From positions 620,001 to 684,000 of the forward strand of contig NZ_VAJM01000001.1 of assembly GCF_005771675.1 (NCBI RefSeq): a stretch of 64,000 nucleotides of DNA, given 5' to 3'. Below the pieces are notes generated by a model. That model was not told the origin of the DNA. It saw only the letters and a program-made list of their open reading frames with translations, and made no database searches. Below, piece by piece: positions 33,797 through 41,977 of this stretch. The first letter of the stretch is position 1; each line of letters starts with the position of its first letter. Origin of the DNA: Hymenobacter jeollabukensis (GTDB lineage: Bacteria > Bacteroidota > Bacteroidia > Cytophagales > Hymenobacteraceae). Made by a program: the position numbers and the translations under genes.

Positions 33797-34963
33797 ATGC
33801 CCACGTTTGTTTCTGCGTCCGTCCTTGTGCGGCCCAGCGCGCCGGTCGTGCTGGCCGAGCCGCTGGCCGTACTGAGCCTGGCGCCGGACCTCGGCCCGGC
33901 CGAAGAGCAGCTGCTGCGGCTGTGCGCCACCCTGCGCACGGCCACCCAGTCCGTGCAGCTGGTGGTGGCCACCGATTCACCCCTGGCCCCCCACGCCACC
34001 GGCCGGCTGCCGGTGCCGCCCTTGTCGGGTCCCCGAAGCCTCGGCCGCGTACCGCGTGCGGCCTGGCTGCTGGCCCGCTGGCTGCGCCGGCAGCGCATCG
34101 GCACGCTGCTAGTGGCCCGCGCCCTCGATCTGCCGGTGGCCAGCGCCGCCAAGTGGCTGCTGCGCGGGCGCTTGCGCCTGGTGTTTCACCAGCACGAGCC
34201 GCTGGCCGCCGCGGCGCCGGCCGCGTGGTGGGCGCGCCTGAGCCGCCGCCCGCTCGATGCCTGGCTGGCCCCGCTGCCCGGCACGGCCCGCGCCGTGGAA
34301 GCCCGCACCGGCCTCGATGCCCGGCAGCTGTGGGTGGTGCCGCCCGGCCTGCCTGCCGCCGCCCGCCGCGTGGCCGCCACCCCGCCCGCCCAGGCCCGCC
34401 GCCTGCTCGATCTGCCCACCGCGGCCCCGCTGCTCGGCGTGGCCGACGACGGCCGGAGCGCCGACTTTGCCCTGGAAGTGCTCTACCGCCTGCGCACCGA
34501 GCTGCACCTGCCGGCCGAGCTGGTCGTCGTGAGCCACCCGCGCACCGCGCCCGACGCCCGCCGCTGGCAGCAGCTGCGCCAGCACGCCCGGGCGCTGGGC
34601 CTCTCGCAGGCGGTGTACCTGCGGCCGTTTCACGCTCCCGAGGCCGGCGGCCTGCTCTTCCCCGCCCTCGACGCGCTGCTCTCCCCCGCCCCCACCGACG
34701 ACTACGACCCGCTGCTGCTCGCGGCGCTGGCCGCCGCGTGCCCGGTGGTAGCGGCCGAGGGCGCCAGCGCCGCCGATTTTCCGGGGTTGCAGCACCTGTT
34801 TCCGGCCCGCGACCTAGCCTTCTGCGCCATGCAGACGCGCGAAGTGCTGCAGGCCGGCCGCCAGGCCCCGGCCGCGGCTCCGCACCCGCAGCTGAGCACG
34901 TACTTCTCGGCCGCCCAGCAGGGCCGCCTGCTCACCGACATTCTGCACTACCTCGCCGCCTAA
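33797..34963 (+). CDS. Glycosyltransferase-like protein (GT-B, family 4-like)
   Basis: A 388-aa protein whose layout suits a GT-B glycosyltransferase. The N-terminal half contains VVLAEPLAVLSLAPDLGPAEEQ, VVATDSPL and FHQHEPLAAAAP. The second half has the nucleotide-sugar side: WVVPPGLPAAARR, LLGVADDGRSADFALEVLYRL, LGLSQAVYLRPFHAPEAGG (the E of EPFG-like loops) and PLLLAALAAACPVVAAEGAS. Catalytic residues are not as clear as in canonical members, and Ala/Arg content is very high. It may act on an envelope glycan. It is 487 bp upstream of the PqqD-like gene, same strand, with regulatory palindromes between, so I do not assume an operon. Confidence 0.62.
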   Translation: MPTFVSASVLVRPSAPVVLAEPLAVLSLAPDLGPAEEQLLRLCATLRTATQSVQLVVATDSPLAPHATGRLPVPPLSGPRSLGRVPRAAWLLARWLRRQRIGTLLVARALDLPVASAAKWLLRGRLRLVFHQHEPLAAAAPAAWWARLSRRPLDAWLAPLPGTARAVEARTGLDARQLWVVPPGLPAAARRVAATPPAQARRLLDLPTAAPLLGVADDGRSADFALEVLYRLRTELHLPAELVVVSHPRTAPDARRWQQLRQHARALGLSQAVYLRPFHAPEAGGLLFPALDALLSPAPTDDYDPLLLAALAAACPVVAAEGASAADFPGLQHLFPARDLAFCAMQTREVLQAGRQAPAAAPHPQLSTYFSAAQQGRLLTDILHYLAA

Positions 34964-35449
34964 CTGCCTGCTATCGACCCCACCGCTACGCTTCCCGATG
35001 ACCGCCCCGCGCCGGCGTTTGCGCCCCCCGCGCGAGTGGTGGTGAATGAGTGTAACGCTGCTTGGGTTTTGCGGGTAACGACTGACGCAGCGGTCATTGG
35101 GGCACTACTATTTCCAACGCGGGCGACGCTCACGCGCTGATTGCGGGCTTCGGCAAGCTCCTTAGCCCTGACGGCTCCTCGGTGGAACATTCTCCCCTGA
35201 TTTATTATAAAGTGTTCCACTAGCTGGAACACTCCTTTCAGTTTTTATATAAAGTGTTCCAGCTAGTGGAACACTTGGAGCTGTTTTTCTGAAGAGTGTT
35301 CCAGTTGCTGGTTCGTCGGTGTTTGCCCAGTGCTAGTCGATTGGGTAATGGCTGCTGCGGTAGGCACGACGTATGTTTAGGGGCAGGAGCGCACCTTTTC
35401 CGGCTTGCCCCCACCTTTGCCCTGCCTGCCCTGCGCCGGATGCCCAGCT
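34964..35449. other. Regulatory-looking spacer before the PqqD/ATP-grasp cluster
   Basis: No gene is seen. The centre (35181-35311) is AT-rich and packed with GTGTTCCA palindromes. A TATGTTTA stretch at about 35370 could be a weak -7 element for the PqqD-like gene. Confidence 0.5.
35211..35275. promoter_or_regulatory. Paired 23-bp palindromes, AGTGTTCCA...TGGAACACT
   Basis: The palindromes at 35211-35233 and 35253-35275 are exact reverse complements of each other, and each is also nearly self-complementary. Their centres are 42 bp apart. Partial sites flank them: GGTGGAACA at 35181 and AGTGTTCCAGTTGCTGG at 35295. They may be operators, or a structured leader for the gene cluster that starts at 35450. 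Confidence 0.65.
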
Positions 35450-35689
35450 ATGAAACTCAAGAAGAACATTGCCACCAGCGAAACCGGGTTCATCTTCAAC
35501 CCCGCTACAGGCGACTCGTTTACGGCCAACGCGCTGGCCACCGAAATCCTGCAGCTGCTCAAGCAGGACCGCAGCCCGGCCGACATCAAAACCCTGCTGC
35601 TCAACCGCTACGACGTGGAGCCCAACCAGCTCGAAAAAGACTGGGACGACCTCGTGGCCCAGCTGCGCGACCATCAGCTGCTGGACTAG
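35450..35689 (+). CDS. PqqD-like peptide/RiPP recognition protein
   Basis: A 79-aa single domain of the PqqD type (winged-helix RiPP recognition element). The pattern ETGFIFNPATGDSFTANALATEILQLLK, then PADIKTLLLNRYDVEPNQLEKDWDDLVAQLRDHQLL, has the family's D-x-x-TGE/S strand turn, helix and closing helix. Such domains bind a precursor peptide or hold a substrate for a modifying enzyme. Here the next gene is an ATP-grasp ligase starting on the very next base (TAG then ATG), so the two are surely coupled. No radical-SAM enzyme is present, unlike PQQ synthesis. I see no obvious precursor peptide nearby. Confidence 0.82.
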   Translation: MKLKKNIATSETGFIFNPATGDSFTANALATEILQLLKQDRSPADIKTLLLNRYDVEPNQLEKDWDDLVAQLRDHQLLD

Positions 35690-36751
35690 ATGAGTGCCAC
35701 CGCCGACCACCGCCCGCGCTACGTCATCGGCGTGACCGGGCTGAACGCCATCGACAGCCCCGGGCCGGGCGTGGCCGTTATCCGGGCCCTGCGCGAAAGC
35801 CCGGACTTCGCGGTGCGCATCATCGGGCTGAGCTACGAGGCGCTGGAGCCGGGCATCTACATGCACGAGCTCGTCGACAAAACCTACCAGCTGCCCTACC
35901 CCTCGGCCGGCACGCAGGTGCTGCTGGAGCGCCTCGGCGAGATTCACGAGCGGGAAGGGCTGGACGTCATCATTCCGAATTTCGACGCGGAGCTGCCCAA
36001 CTTCGTGCGCCTGGCTTCGCGGCTGGCGGCGCTGGGCATCCGAACCTTTCTGCCCACGCTGGAGCAGCTGGAAGCCCGCGACAAGCTGAACCTGCGCGCG
36101 TTCGGCGAGGCGCACGGCCTGCTGGTGCCCCGGCAGCGCCTGCTGCACCGCGCCGACGAACTGGCCGCCGCCGCTGACGAACTGGGCTACCCCTTGGTCG
36201 TCAAGGGCCGGTTTTACGACGCGGTGGTGGCGCACACGCTGGAGCAAGCGCGCAAGGCCTTTCACCAGATCAGCGCCAAGTGGGGGCTGCCGGTTATTGC
36301 CCAGGAGTTTGTGCAGGGCCACGAAATCAACGTGGCGGCCCTGGGCGACGGCACCGGCCGCACCCTGAGCGCGGTGCCCATGCGCAAGCTCTACATCACC
36401 GACAAGGGCAAGGCCTGGGCCGGCATCACCCTGGAAGACGAAACCCTGCTGCAGCTGGCGCGCCGCTTCGTGGCGGGCACCCAGTGGCGCGGCGGCTGCG
36501 AGCTGGAAATCATGCGCACCGCCGACGGGCGGCCCTACATCCTGGAAATCAACCCGCGCTTCCCGGCCTGGATTTACCTGACGGCGGCGGCGGGCCAGAA
36601 CCAGCCGGCCGCGCTGGTGCGCCTGGCCCTGGGCCTACCCACGGAGCCCTGGACGCAGTACGCCGTGGGCCGCATGTTTATCCGCTACGCCTGGGACCTG
36701 ATTACCGACAACCACGAGTTTCACCAGATTTCCGCTTTCGGCGAGTTGTAG
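35690..36751 (+). CDS. ATP-grasp ligase (carbamoyl-phosphate-synthase/PylC-like)
   Basis: A 353-aa ATP-grasp enzyme. The N-terminal pre-ATP domain (IGVTGLNAIDSPGPGVAVIRALRES) and the 100-residue Rossmann-like part are followed by the grasp fold: LGYPLVVKGRFYDAVVAHT (nucleotide-binding Lys), PVIAQEFVQGHEINVAALGDG (metal-side strand), CELEIMRTADGRPYILEINPRFPAW (metal-binding E and N). Such enzymes activate a carboxylate as acyl phosphate and join it to an amine or thiol. Substrates are unknown here, but its coupling to a PqqD-like domain and a PLP decarboxylase suggests a peptide-like or amine product. A perfect 25-bp inverted repeat begins in its last codons. Confidence 0.85.
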   Translation: MSATADHRPRYVIGVTGLNAIDSPGPGVAVIRALRESPDFAVRIIGLSYEALEPGIYMHELVDKTYQLPYPSAGTQVLLERLGEIHEREGLDVIIPNFDAELPNFVRLASRLAALGIRTFLPTLEQLEARDKLNLRAFGEAHGLLVPRQRLLHRADELAAAADELGYPLVVKGRFYDAVVAHTLEQARKAFHQISAKWGLPVIAQEFVQGHEINVAALGDGTGRTLSAVPMRKLYITDKGKAWAGITLEDETLLQLARRFVAGTQWRGGCELEIMRTADGRPYILEINPRFPAWIYLTAAAGQNQPAALVRLALGLPTEPWTQYAVGRMFIRYAWDLITDNHEFHQISAFGEL

Positions 36752-36847
36752 CGCGAACTTTCAGTTCGCGTATTCCCGCTGCCATCAGGTCGAAACCGAC
36801 CCGCTCCTTTATCGTTCTGCGCTACGCGAACTGAAAGTTCGCGCTAC
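36748..36847. repeat. GTAGCGCGAAC inverted repeat, perfect copy
   Basis: Arms 36748-36772 and 36823-36847 are exact reverse complements (25 of 25). The left arm starts inside the last Leu codon of the ATP-grasp gene, covers its TAG stop, and the right arm ends 11 bp before the decarboxylase ATG. A degenerate copy is at 1561-1666. Confidence 0.9.
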
Positions 36848-36858
36848 ATTCCACCCGT

Positions 36859-38268
36859 ATGAAACAACGCTACGAACGGCCGCTCATCAAAAAGCTCAGC
36901 GCCGGGCCGCTCAACAAGTTCGGCGCGCGCACCGAGGCCCAGCCGGTGCCCGACATCGACGGGGCGCCGGTGAAGGAGCTGCTGCGCGCGTTTGGCTCGC
37001 CGCTGTTCGTGCTCAGCGAAAAGCAGCTGCGGCGCAATTACCAGCTGGCGGTGCGGGCGTTTCGCACGCGCTACCCGCGGGTGCAGTTCGCGTGGTCGTA
37101 CAAGACCAACTACCTCAACGCGGTGTGCCGGGTGTTTCACCAGGAGGGCGCCTGGGCGGAAGTGGTGTCGGGCTTTGAGTACGAAAAGGCGCTGCTGAAC
37201 GGGGTGCCGGGCCCGCAGATCATCTTCAACGGACCGGGCAAGTCGCGGGCGGAGCTGCAGCGGGCCTGCGAGCTGGACTCGGTGATTCACCTCGACCACT
37301 TCGACGAGCTGTACGAGCTGCTGGACCTGGCCGCCAGCTTGCCGCGCCGGCCGCGAGTGGCCGTGCGCGTCAACCTCGACGCGGGCGTGTACCCGCAGTG
37401 GGACCGGTTCGGCTTCAACCTGGAAAACGGGCAGGCCTGGAACGCCATCGGCCGCATCGTGGGCTCGGGGCGGCTGGAGCTGGTGGGGCTGCACTGCCAC
37501 CTGGGCACCTACCTGCTGACCACCAAGCCCTACGGCGTGGCTGCCCAGAAGCTGGCCGACCTGGCCTGGAGCTGCCGTACCCAGCTGAACACGCCCATTC
37601 AGTACCTGGACCTAGGCGGCGGCTTTCCGTCGACCAACACCCTGAAGGGCGCCTACCTGCCCGGCACCGACACCGCGCCGGGCATCGACGAGTTTGCCGA
37701 AGTCATTGCCGACACGCTGCAACGGGCCGGCTTCCGCCAGGACGAGCTGCCGCTGCTCATCCTCGAAGCCGGCCGCCTGCTCGTCGACGACGCGGGCTAT
37801 TTGCTGGGCACGGTGCTGGCCACCAAGCGCCTGGCCGACGGCCGCCGCGCCACCATCCTCGACTTCGGGGTGAACGTGCTCTTCACCAGCTTCTGGTACG
37901 ACCACAAAATCAGCCCGGCCGGCGACTTTTCGCAGCACACCGAGGACACGGTGCTCTTCGGGCCGCTGTGCATGAACATCGACGTGCTGCGCGACAGCGT
38001 GAACCTGCCCCTGCTCAACCGCGGCGACCAGGTGGTGGTGCATAAAGTGGGCGCCTACAACATGACGCAGTGGATGCAGTTCATCACCCTGCGCCCAGCC
38101 GTAGTGCTGCTGGATGAGCAGGGCCGCCCCCACCGCATCCGCCAGGCCGAAACGCTGGACTATCTGCAGCAGTTGGAGGAAGTACCGGCGCACCTGGGGC
38201 CTCACCCCCCGGCCCCCTCTCCAAAAGAGAGGGGGAGCCAGCCATCAGCAACGACGACGCCCGGCTGA
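36859..38268 (+). CDS. Fold-type III PLP-dependent decarboxylase (DAP/ornithine/carboxynorspermidine decarboxylase-like)
   Basis: A 469-aa enzyme of the alanine-racemase fold. FAWSYKTNYLNAV holds the Schiff-base Lys82. LHCHLGT (about 212) and DLGGGFPS (about 251-258) contact PLP phosphate. LEAGRLLVDDAG is the usual EPGR loop with Ala in place of Pro. GPLCMNIDVL (Cys near 371) gives the second-subunit active-site cysteine, and HKVGAYNMTQW is the closing motif. It should remove CO2 from a basic or diamino acid; the specificity helix does not tell which. About 17 residues at the C-terminus (PHPPAPSPKERGSQPS) come from a dispersed repeat and replace whatever was there before. It could make the amine partner for the ATP-grasp ligase. 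Confidence 0.83.
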   Translation: MKQRYERPLIKKLSAGPLNKFGARTEAQPVPDIDGAPVKELLRAFGSPLFVLSEKQLRRNYQLAVRAFRTRYPRVQFAWSYKTNYLNAVCRVFHQEGAWAEVVSGFEYEKALLNGVPGPQIIFNGPGKSRAELQRACELDSVIHLDHFDELYELLDLAASLPRRPRVAVRVNLDAGVYPQWDRFGFNLENGQAWNAIGRIVGSGRLELVGLHCHLGTYLLTTKPYGVAAQKLADLAWSCRTQLNTPIQYLDLGGGFPSTNTLKGAYLPGTDTAPGIDEFAEVIADTLQRAGFRQDELPLLILEAGRLLVDDAGYLLGTVLATKRLADGRRATILDFGVNVLFTSFWYDHKISPAGDFSQHTEDTVLFGPLCMNIDVLRDSVNLPLLNRGDQVVVHKVGAYNMTQWMQFITLRPAVVLLDEQGRPHRIRQAETLDYLQQLEEVPAHLGPHPPAPSPKERGSQPSATTTPG

Positions 38269-38403
38269 TTTCGTTCTGACGCCGCGGGGCCGCTCCGCTC
38301 GCGCTGCGCGGCCCCGCCCGTTCTACCTTTGTTTTTCCACCATTCATCCTTCGCGCCGCCTCGGCTCCCCCTCTCCCCTTGGAGAGGGGGCCGGGGGGTG
38401 AGG
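38201..38403. repeat. CTCACCCCCCGGCCCC element, copy 1
   Basis: The left end CTCACCCCCCGGCCCCCTCT and right end GGGGGCCGGGGGGTGAG are inverted repeats. Each end also folds on itself (CCCCCTCTCC with GGAGAGGGGG). The left end codes for the decarboxylase tail. The interior carries a GCGGGGCCG...CGGCCCCGC hairpin and a TACCTTTG promoter-like element. The other copy, 61876-62077, has the same ends and different interior. Confidence 0.85.
38324..38331 (+). promoter_or_regulatory. Probable -7 element (TACCTTTG) inside the repeat
   Basis: A TAnnTTTG match 80 bp before the start of the urea-transporter/M23 gene, preceded by a terminator-like GC hairpin (about 38283-38319). The repeat may thus split the cluster into two transcripts. 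Confidence 0.5.
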
Positions 38404-38411
38404 CCCCTCAA

Positions 38412-40616
38412 ATGCTCCCAGCCAATACGACCCTGCGCACCCTCGCTTTGGCCGTATTGCGCAGCTACAGCCTGATTTTCTTTTCCCAGCACCGGGGCTT
38501 CGCGGCCTTGCTGCTGCTGCTCTCGTTTGCCAACCCCGGCGCGGGGGTGGCGGGACTGGCGGCCACGGTGCTGGCGGTGGGCGCGGGCTGGCTGATGGGC
38601 TTCAACCGGGAGGTGCTGGCCACCGGTGGCTACGGCTTCAACGCCCTGCTGGTGGGGCTGGCCCTGGGCACGTTCTACGAGCCGGGCTGGGCCTACGGGC
38701 TGGTGCTGCTGGTGGGCGCGCTGTTTGCGCTGCTGCTGACGGTGGCCCTGGGCGGCTGGCTGGGCCCGCGCGGGCTGCCGCCGCTGTCGTTGCCGTTTCT
38801 GGGCGTCATCTGGCTGCTCACGCCGGCGGCCGAGCAGTTTCACGCCCTGGCCCTGAACGAGCGGGGCATCTACTGGCTCAACGAAATGTACGCCGTGGGC
38901 GGGGCGCCGCTGCTGCACGTCATTCACTGGCTCAACGGCTGGCACCTGCCGCTGATGCCCGACACCTACCTGCGGGCCCTGAGCTCCGTCTTTTTCCAGG
39001 ACAGTCCGTTGGTGGGCCTGCTGATGGCCGCCGGGCTGCTCTGGCACTCCCGCATTGCGTTTTCGCTGTCGATAGTGGCCTTTCTGGGCGCTTACGCCTT
39101 CGGCATGGCTACCGGGGCCTACGCGGAGGGCATCAACCACTACAACCTGGGCGCCAACTACATCATGGCGGCCGTGGCGGTGGGCGGGGTATTCGTCGTG
39201 CCTTCGGCGGCTTCGTACTTGTGGGCGCTGCTGAGCGTGCCCATCACGGCGGTGCTGGTGGCGGGGCTGACCACCCTGCTGGCGCGCCTGGGGCTGCCGG
39301 CCTTCGCGCTGCCCTTCTGCCTGACCTCGCAGCTGTTCCTGTACGTGCTGCTGCTGCGCCAGCGCGCCGACTGGCTGCCGCTCACGCCCATTCAGCGCTA
39401 CTCGCCCGAGCGCAACCTCTACGCCTACACCAACGACCGGGAGCGGCTGCAAAGTCAGCTCTACGTGCACCTGAGCCTGCCCTTCCTGGGCGAGTGGCAG
39501 GTGACGCAGGGCTACGCGGGCCAGCCCACCCACCAGGGCGAATGGGCCCAGGCCCTGGACTTCATGATCCGCGACGCGGACGGGCGCACCTACCGCGGCC
39601 CCGGCGCCAACCTGGCCGACTACTACTGCTACAACAAGCCCGTGCTGGCCTGCGCCGACGGGGTGGTGGTTGAAGTCGTGGCGCACCTCGACGACAACCC
39701 GGTGGGCCAGGTGAATACCCAGCAGAACTGGGGCAACACCGTGGTGCTGGAGCACCAGCCGGGGCTGTTCAGCAAGGTGTCGCACTTGCGGCCGCACAGC
39801 ACCACCCTGCAGCCCGGCGACCGGGTGCGCCGCGGCGACCTGCTCGGCACCTGCGGCAATTCGGGCCGCTCGGCCGAGCCGCACCTGCACTTCCAGGTGC
39901 AGGCCACGCCCTACATCGGTTCGCGCACCCTGGCCTACCCGCTGGCTTACTACCTGAGCGGCAGCGGCCTCGCGGCGCAGGTGCGCAGCTTCCAGGTGCC
40001 GGCCGAGGGCGAAACCGTGCAGAACCTGCCGCTGAGCCCCCTGCTCCGCCAGGCCTTCGACCTGCCGCCCGGCTTCCGCCTCGATGTAGTCAATCCGGAC
40101 GACGAAGCCGCGCCGGTCCAGCGCTGGGAGGTATTTACCGACGCCTACAATAAAACCTACCTCTACTGCCACCACTCGGGCGCGGTGGCCTACTTTGAGC
40201 GCAGCACGGCGGCCTTCAGCTTCACGGCCTACTACGGTTCCGAAACCACCGCGCTCTACTACTTCTACCGCGCCGCCTACCGCGTGCTGCTCAGCTACCA
40301 GCCCCAGGCCGAGCTGCTCGACGCCTTCCCGCTGACCCTGGTGCGCAACCCCGCGCTGAAGTGGGCCCAGGACGTGGTGGCCCCGTTCGTGCGCTTTATC
40401 CGTCCCAGCTTCGCCCTGCGCTACCACGGCGCCGACGATGCCTACCACCCGCGCCGCCTGCAGCTCAGCAGCCGCGCCACTTTGCGCTATTTTGGCCGGG
40501 CACAACTGCTGCAGCAGGCCGATATCGAGCTGGCCGGCGGCGCGCTGGCCGGCTTTAGCGTGCAACTCCCTGATCAGTCCTCGCCTCTTCGCTTCGTATG
40601 CCGCCCCGCCGCCTGA
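38412..40616 (+). CDS. Urea-transporter-like membrane domain fused to M23 peptidase
   Basis: A 734-aa fusion. Residues ~5-310 hold about ten membrane segments with urea-transporter (PF03253-type) features: GFNREVLATGGYGFNALLVGLALG early and a second half with AYAEGINHYNLGANYIMAAVAVGG. Residues ~360-510 are an M23 (LytM) domain: HQGEWAQALDF, LACADGVVVEV, GNTVVLEH, SHLRPHS, GDLLGTCGNSGRSAEPHLHF. The zinc ligands are His near 374, Asp nine residues later and the final HLH. The remaining ~220 residues are beta-rich and unrecognised. M23 enzymes cut peptidoglycan peptides or serve as inactive scaffolds. The upstream start in the repeat (38379) is rejected. It overlaps the next gene by 19 bp. Confidence 0.83.
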   Translation: MLPANTTLRTLALAVLRSYSLIFFSQHRGFAALLLLLSFANPGAGVAGLAATVLAVGAGWLMGFNREVLATGGYGFNALLVGLALGTFYEPGWAYGLVLLVGALFALLLTVALGGWLGPRGLPPLSLPFLGVIWLLTPAAEQFHALALNERGIYWLNEMYAVGGAPLLHVIHWLNGWHLPLMPDTYLRALSSVFFQDSPLVGLLMAAGLLWHSRIAFSLSIVAFLGAYAFGMATGAYAEGINHYNLGANYIMAAVAVGGVFVVPSAASYLWALLSVPITAVLVAGLTTLLARLGLPAFALPFCLTSQLFLYVLLLRQRADWLPLTPIQRYSPERNLYAYTNDRERLQSQLYVHLSLPFLGEWQVTQGYAGQPTHQGEWAQALDFMIRDADGRTYRGPGANLADYYCYNKPVLACADGVVVEVVAHLDDNPVGQVNTQQNWGNTVVLEHQPGLFSKVSHLRPHSTTLQPGDRVRRGDLLGTCGNSGRSAEPHLHFQVQATPYIGSRTLAYPLAYYLSGSGLAAQVRSFQVPAEGETVQNLPLSPLLRQAFDLPPGFRLDVVNPDDEAAPVQRWEVFTDAYNKTYLYCHHSGAVAYFERSTAAFSFTAYYGSETTALYYFYRAAYRVLLSYQPQAELLDAFPLTLVRNPALKWAQDVVAPFVRFIRPSFALRYHGADDAYHPRRLQLSSRATLRYFGRAQLLQQADIELAGGALAGFSVQLPDQSSPLRFVCRPAA

Positions 40617-41977
40617 CCCTGCCCCTGCTCTGGCTCGGCCTGCTGCTGGGACTGAGCCGGCGGCCCGCCGCGGCCCAAACCACGCCGCCCGCCCGCCCCG
40701 ATAGCCTCGTGGTGGAGCAGCTGCCGGCCGATACCCTGCGCCCCACTAAAACCGATAGTCTGGTTGTCGAGCCGGTGACGCCAGTCGATTCAGTTCGATA
40801 CGCCCCGCCGCGCATCGGCCCGCGGGATTTGTCGGATTACGCCTACGCCGATAGCCTGACGGCGGCGCTGCTGGCCCGGGGCCGCTGGGCGGCGCTGGAC
40901 TCGGCCGGCCGCCGCGCCCTGGCCCTGGGTCTCGACTACCCAGTGCTGCGCCAGCGCCTGGGCTACGCCGCCGCCCTGCGCGGCCGGCCGGCGGTGGCCA
41001 TCGGGCAGTACGAACGCGCCCGGCACGCCAACGCCGCCGACCCGCTCGCGCGCCTGGGCCTGGCCTACGGCTGGCTGGCCCTGAATCAGCGCGAAACTGC
41101 CGCCCAGCTGGCGCGGCCCCTGCCTGACTCCTTGCGGCGGGCGCTGCACCTGAGCCCGCGCGCCATGGCCCGGGCCGAAGCCGAGGTGGGCGCGCAGTGG
41201 CCCAGCAGCCCCGACCGCAGCGCCGCCAGCTTCGTGCGGTTGGGCGTGGGCAGCCAGTTGGGCGGGGGCTGGACGCTCTGGCAGGCCGCCTCCCACTACG
41301 CCCAGCAGGTGCGCGTGGCGGTGCCCGACCCGTACCCCGACCCGCGCCCCGGCCCCTACCCCGAGCCGGTGCGGCCCCGCTGGGTGCCCGTGCGGCAGTT
41401 CGACTACCAGGCCCTGCTGACGGTGCCCCTGCCGCTGCACCTGCAGGGCCGCCTGGGCTACCATTTCACGGGCAGCCGCTTCCACGAGACGCGCTACCCC
41501 GGCCACCTGGCGTACGCGGCCCTGCGCTACGTGCGCCCCTACTGGCAGCTGCAGGCAGGTCTTTACGCCGGCCGCCTTACCGACACCAGCCGCACCCAGA
41601 CCGAAGTGCAGCTGACGATATTGCCGCTGGGCAACCTGCGCCTCTACGGCTTCACGCGGGCGGCCTTCGTGCGTTCGGCCGGGCGCACCTACCCGCACGT
41701 GCTGGTGGGGGCCGGCGCCCGGCTGGCTTCGCGCCTCTGGGCCGAGGGCTACGCCGGCTGGGGCCGCGTGCCAGTGCTGGCCGATCAGGACGGGGCCTAC
41801 GTCTACAACCTGCTCGACCCGCTGCGCCGCCGCCTGGGCCTGGGGCTATTGGTGCCGCTGCCCGGCGGCCACTGGCAGGCGCGCCTGTACTACGGCGCCG
41901 AAGCCCGCACCCAGATTCAGACGCTTACGTTTTACACCCAACACACGCTGACCCTCGCCGCCACATGGACCTGGTAA
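40598..41977 (+). CDS. TPR protein with C-terminal outer-membrane barrel (YaiO-like)
   Basis: A 459-aa exported protein. A signal peptide (about 1-26, ending AAAQ) leads to a Pro/Asp-rich linker and a short TPR-type helical region (about 90-180; GRPAVAIGQYERARHANAADPLARLGLAYGWL). From ~210 to the C-terminus the sequence alternates aromatic and polar residues in 10-12-residue strands (RLGVGSQLGGGWTLWQ, LHLQGRLGYHFTG, WQLQAGLYAGRL) and ends TLAATWTW, typical of a beta-barrel closed by a C-terminal aromatic. It starts within the preceding gene (19-bp overlap) and ends within the next (13-bp overlap), so it belongs to the same unit. Its role may be at the outer membrane. Confidence 0.75.
   Translation: MPPRRLTLPLLWLGLLLGLSRRPAAAQTTPPARPDSLVVEQLPADTLRPTKTDSLVVEPVTPVDSVRYAPPRIGPRDLSDYAYADSLTAALLARGRWAALDSAGRRALALGLDYPVLRQRLGYAAALRGRPAVAIGQYERARHANAADPLARLGLAYGWLALNQRETAAQLARPLPDSLRRALHLSPRAMARAEAEVGAQWPSSPDRSAASFVRLGVGSQLGGGWTLWQAASHYAQQVRVAVPDPYPDPRPGPYPEPVRPRWVPVRQFDYQALLTVPLPLHLQGRLGYHFTGSRFHETRYPGHLAYAALRYVRPYWQLQAGLYAGRLTDTSRTQTEVQLTILPLGNLRLYGFTRAAFVRSAGRTYPHVLVGAGARLASRLWAEGYAGWGRVPVLADQDGAYVYNLLDPLRRRLGLGLLVPLPGGHWQARLYYGAEARTQIQTLTFYTQHTLTLAATWTW

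Noticed and set aside
38202-40565. 787-codon open frame on the minus strand opposite the UT-M23 gene
   Set aside because: Composition is His/Gln/Gly/Val-rich as expected when reading antisense to GC3-rich genes. The plus strand has clear domains and overlapping partners.
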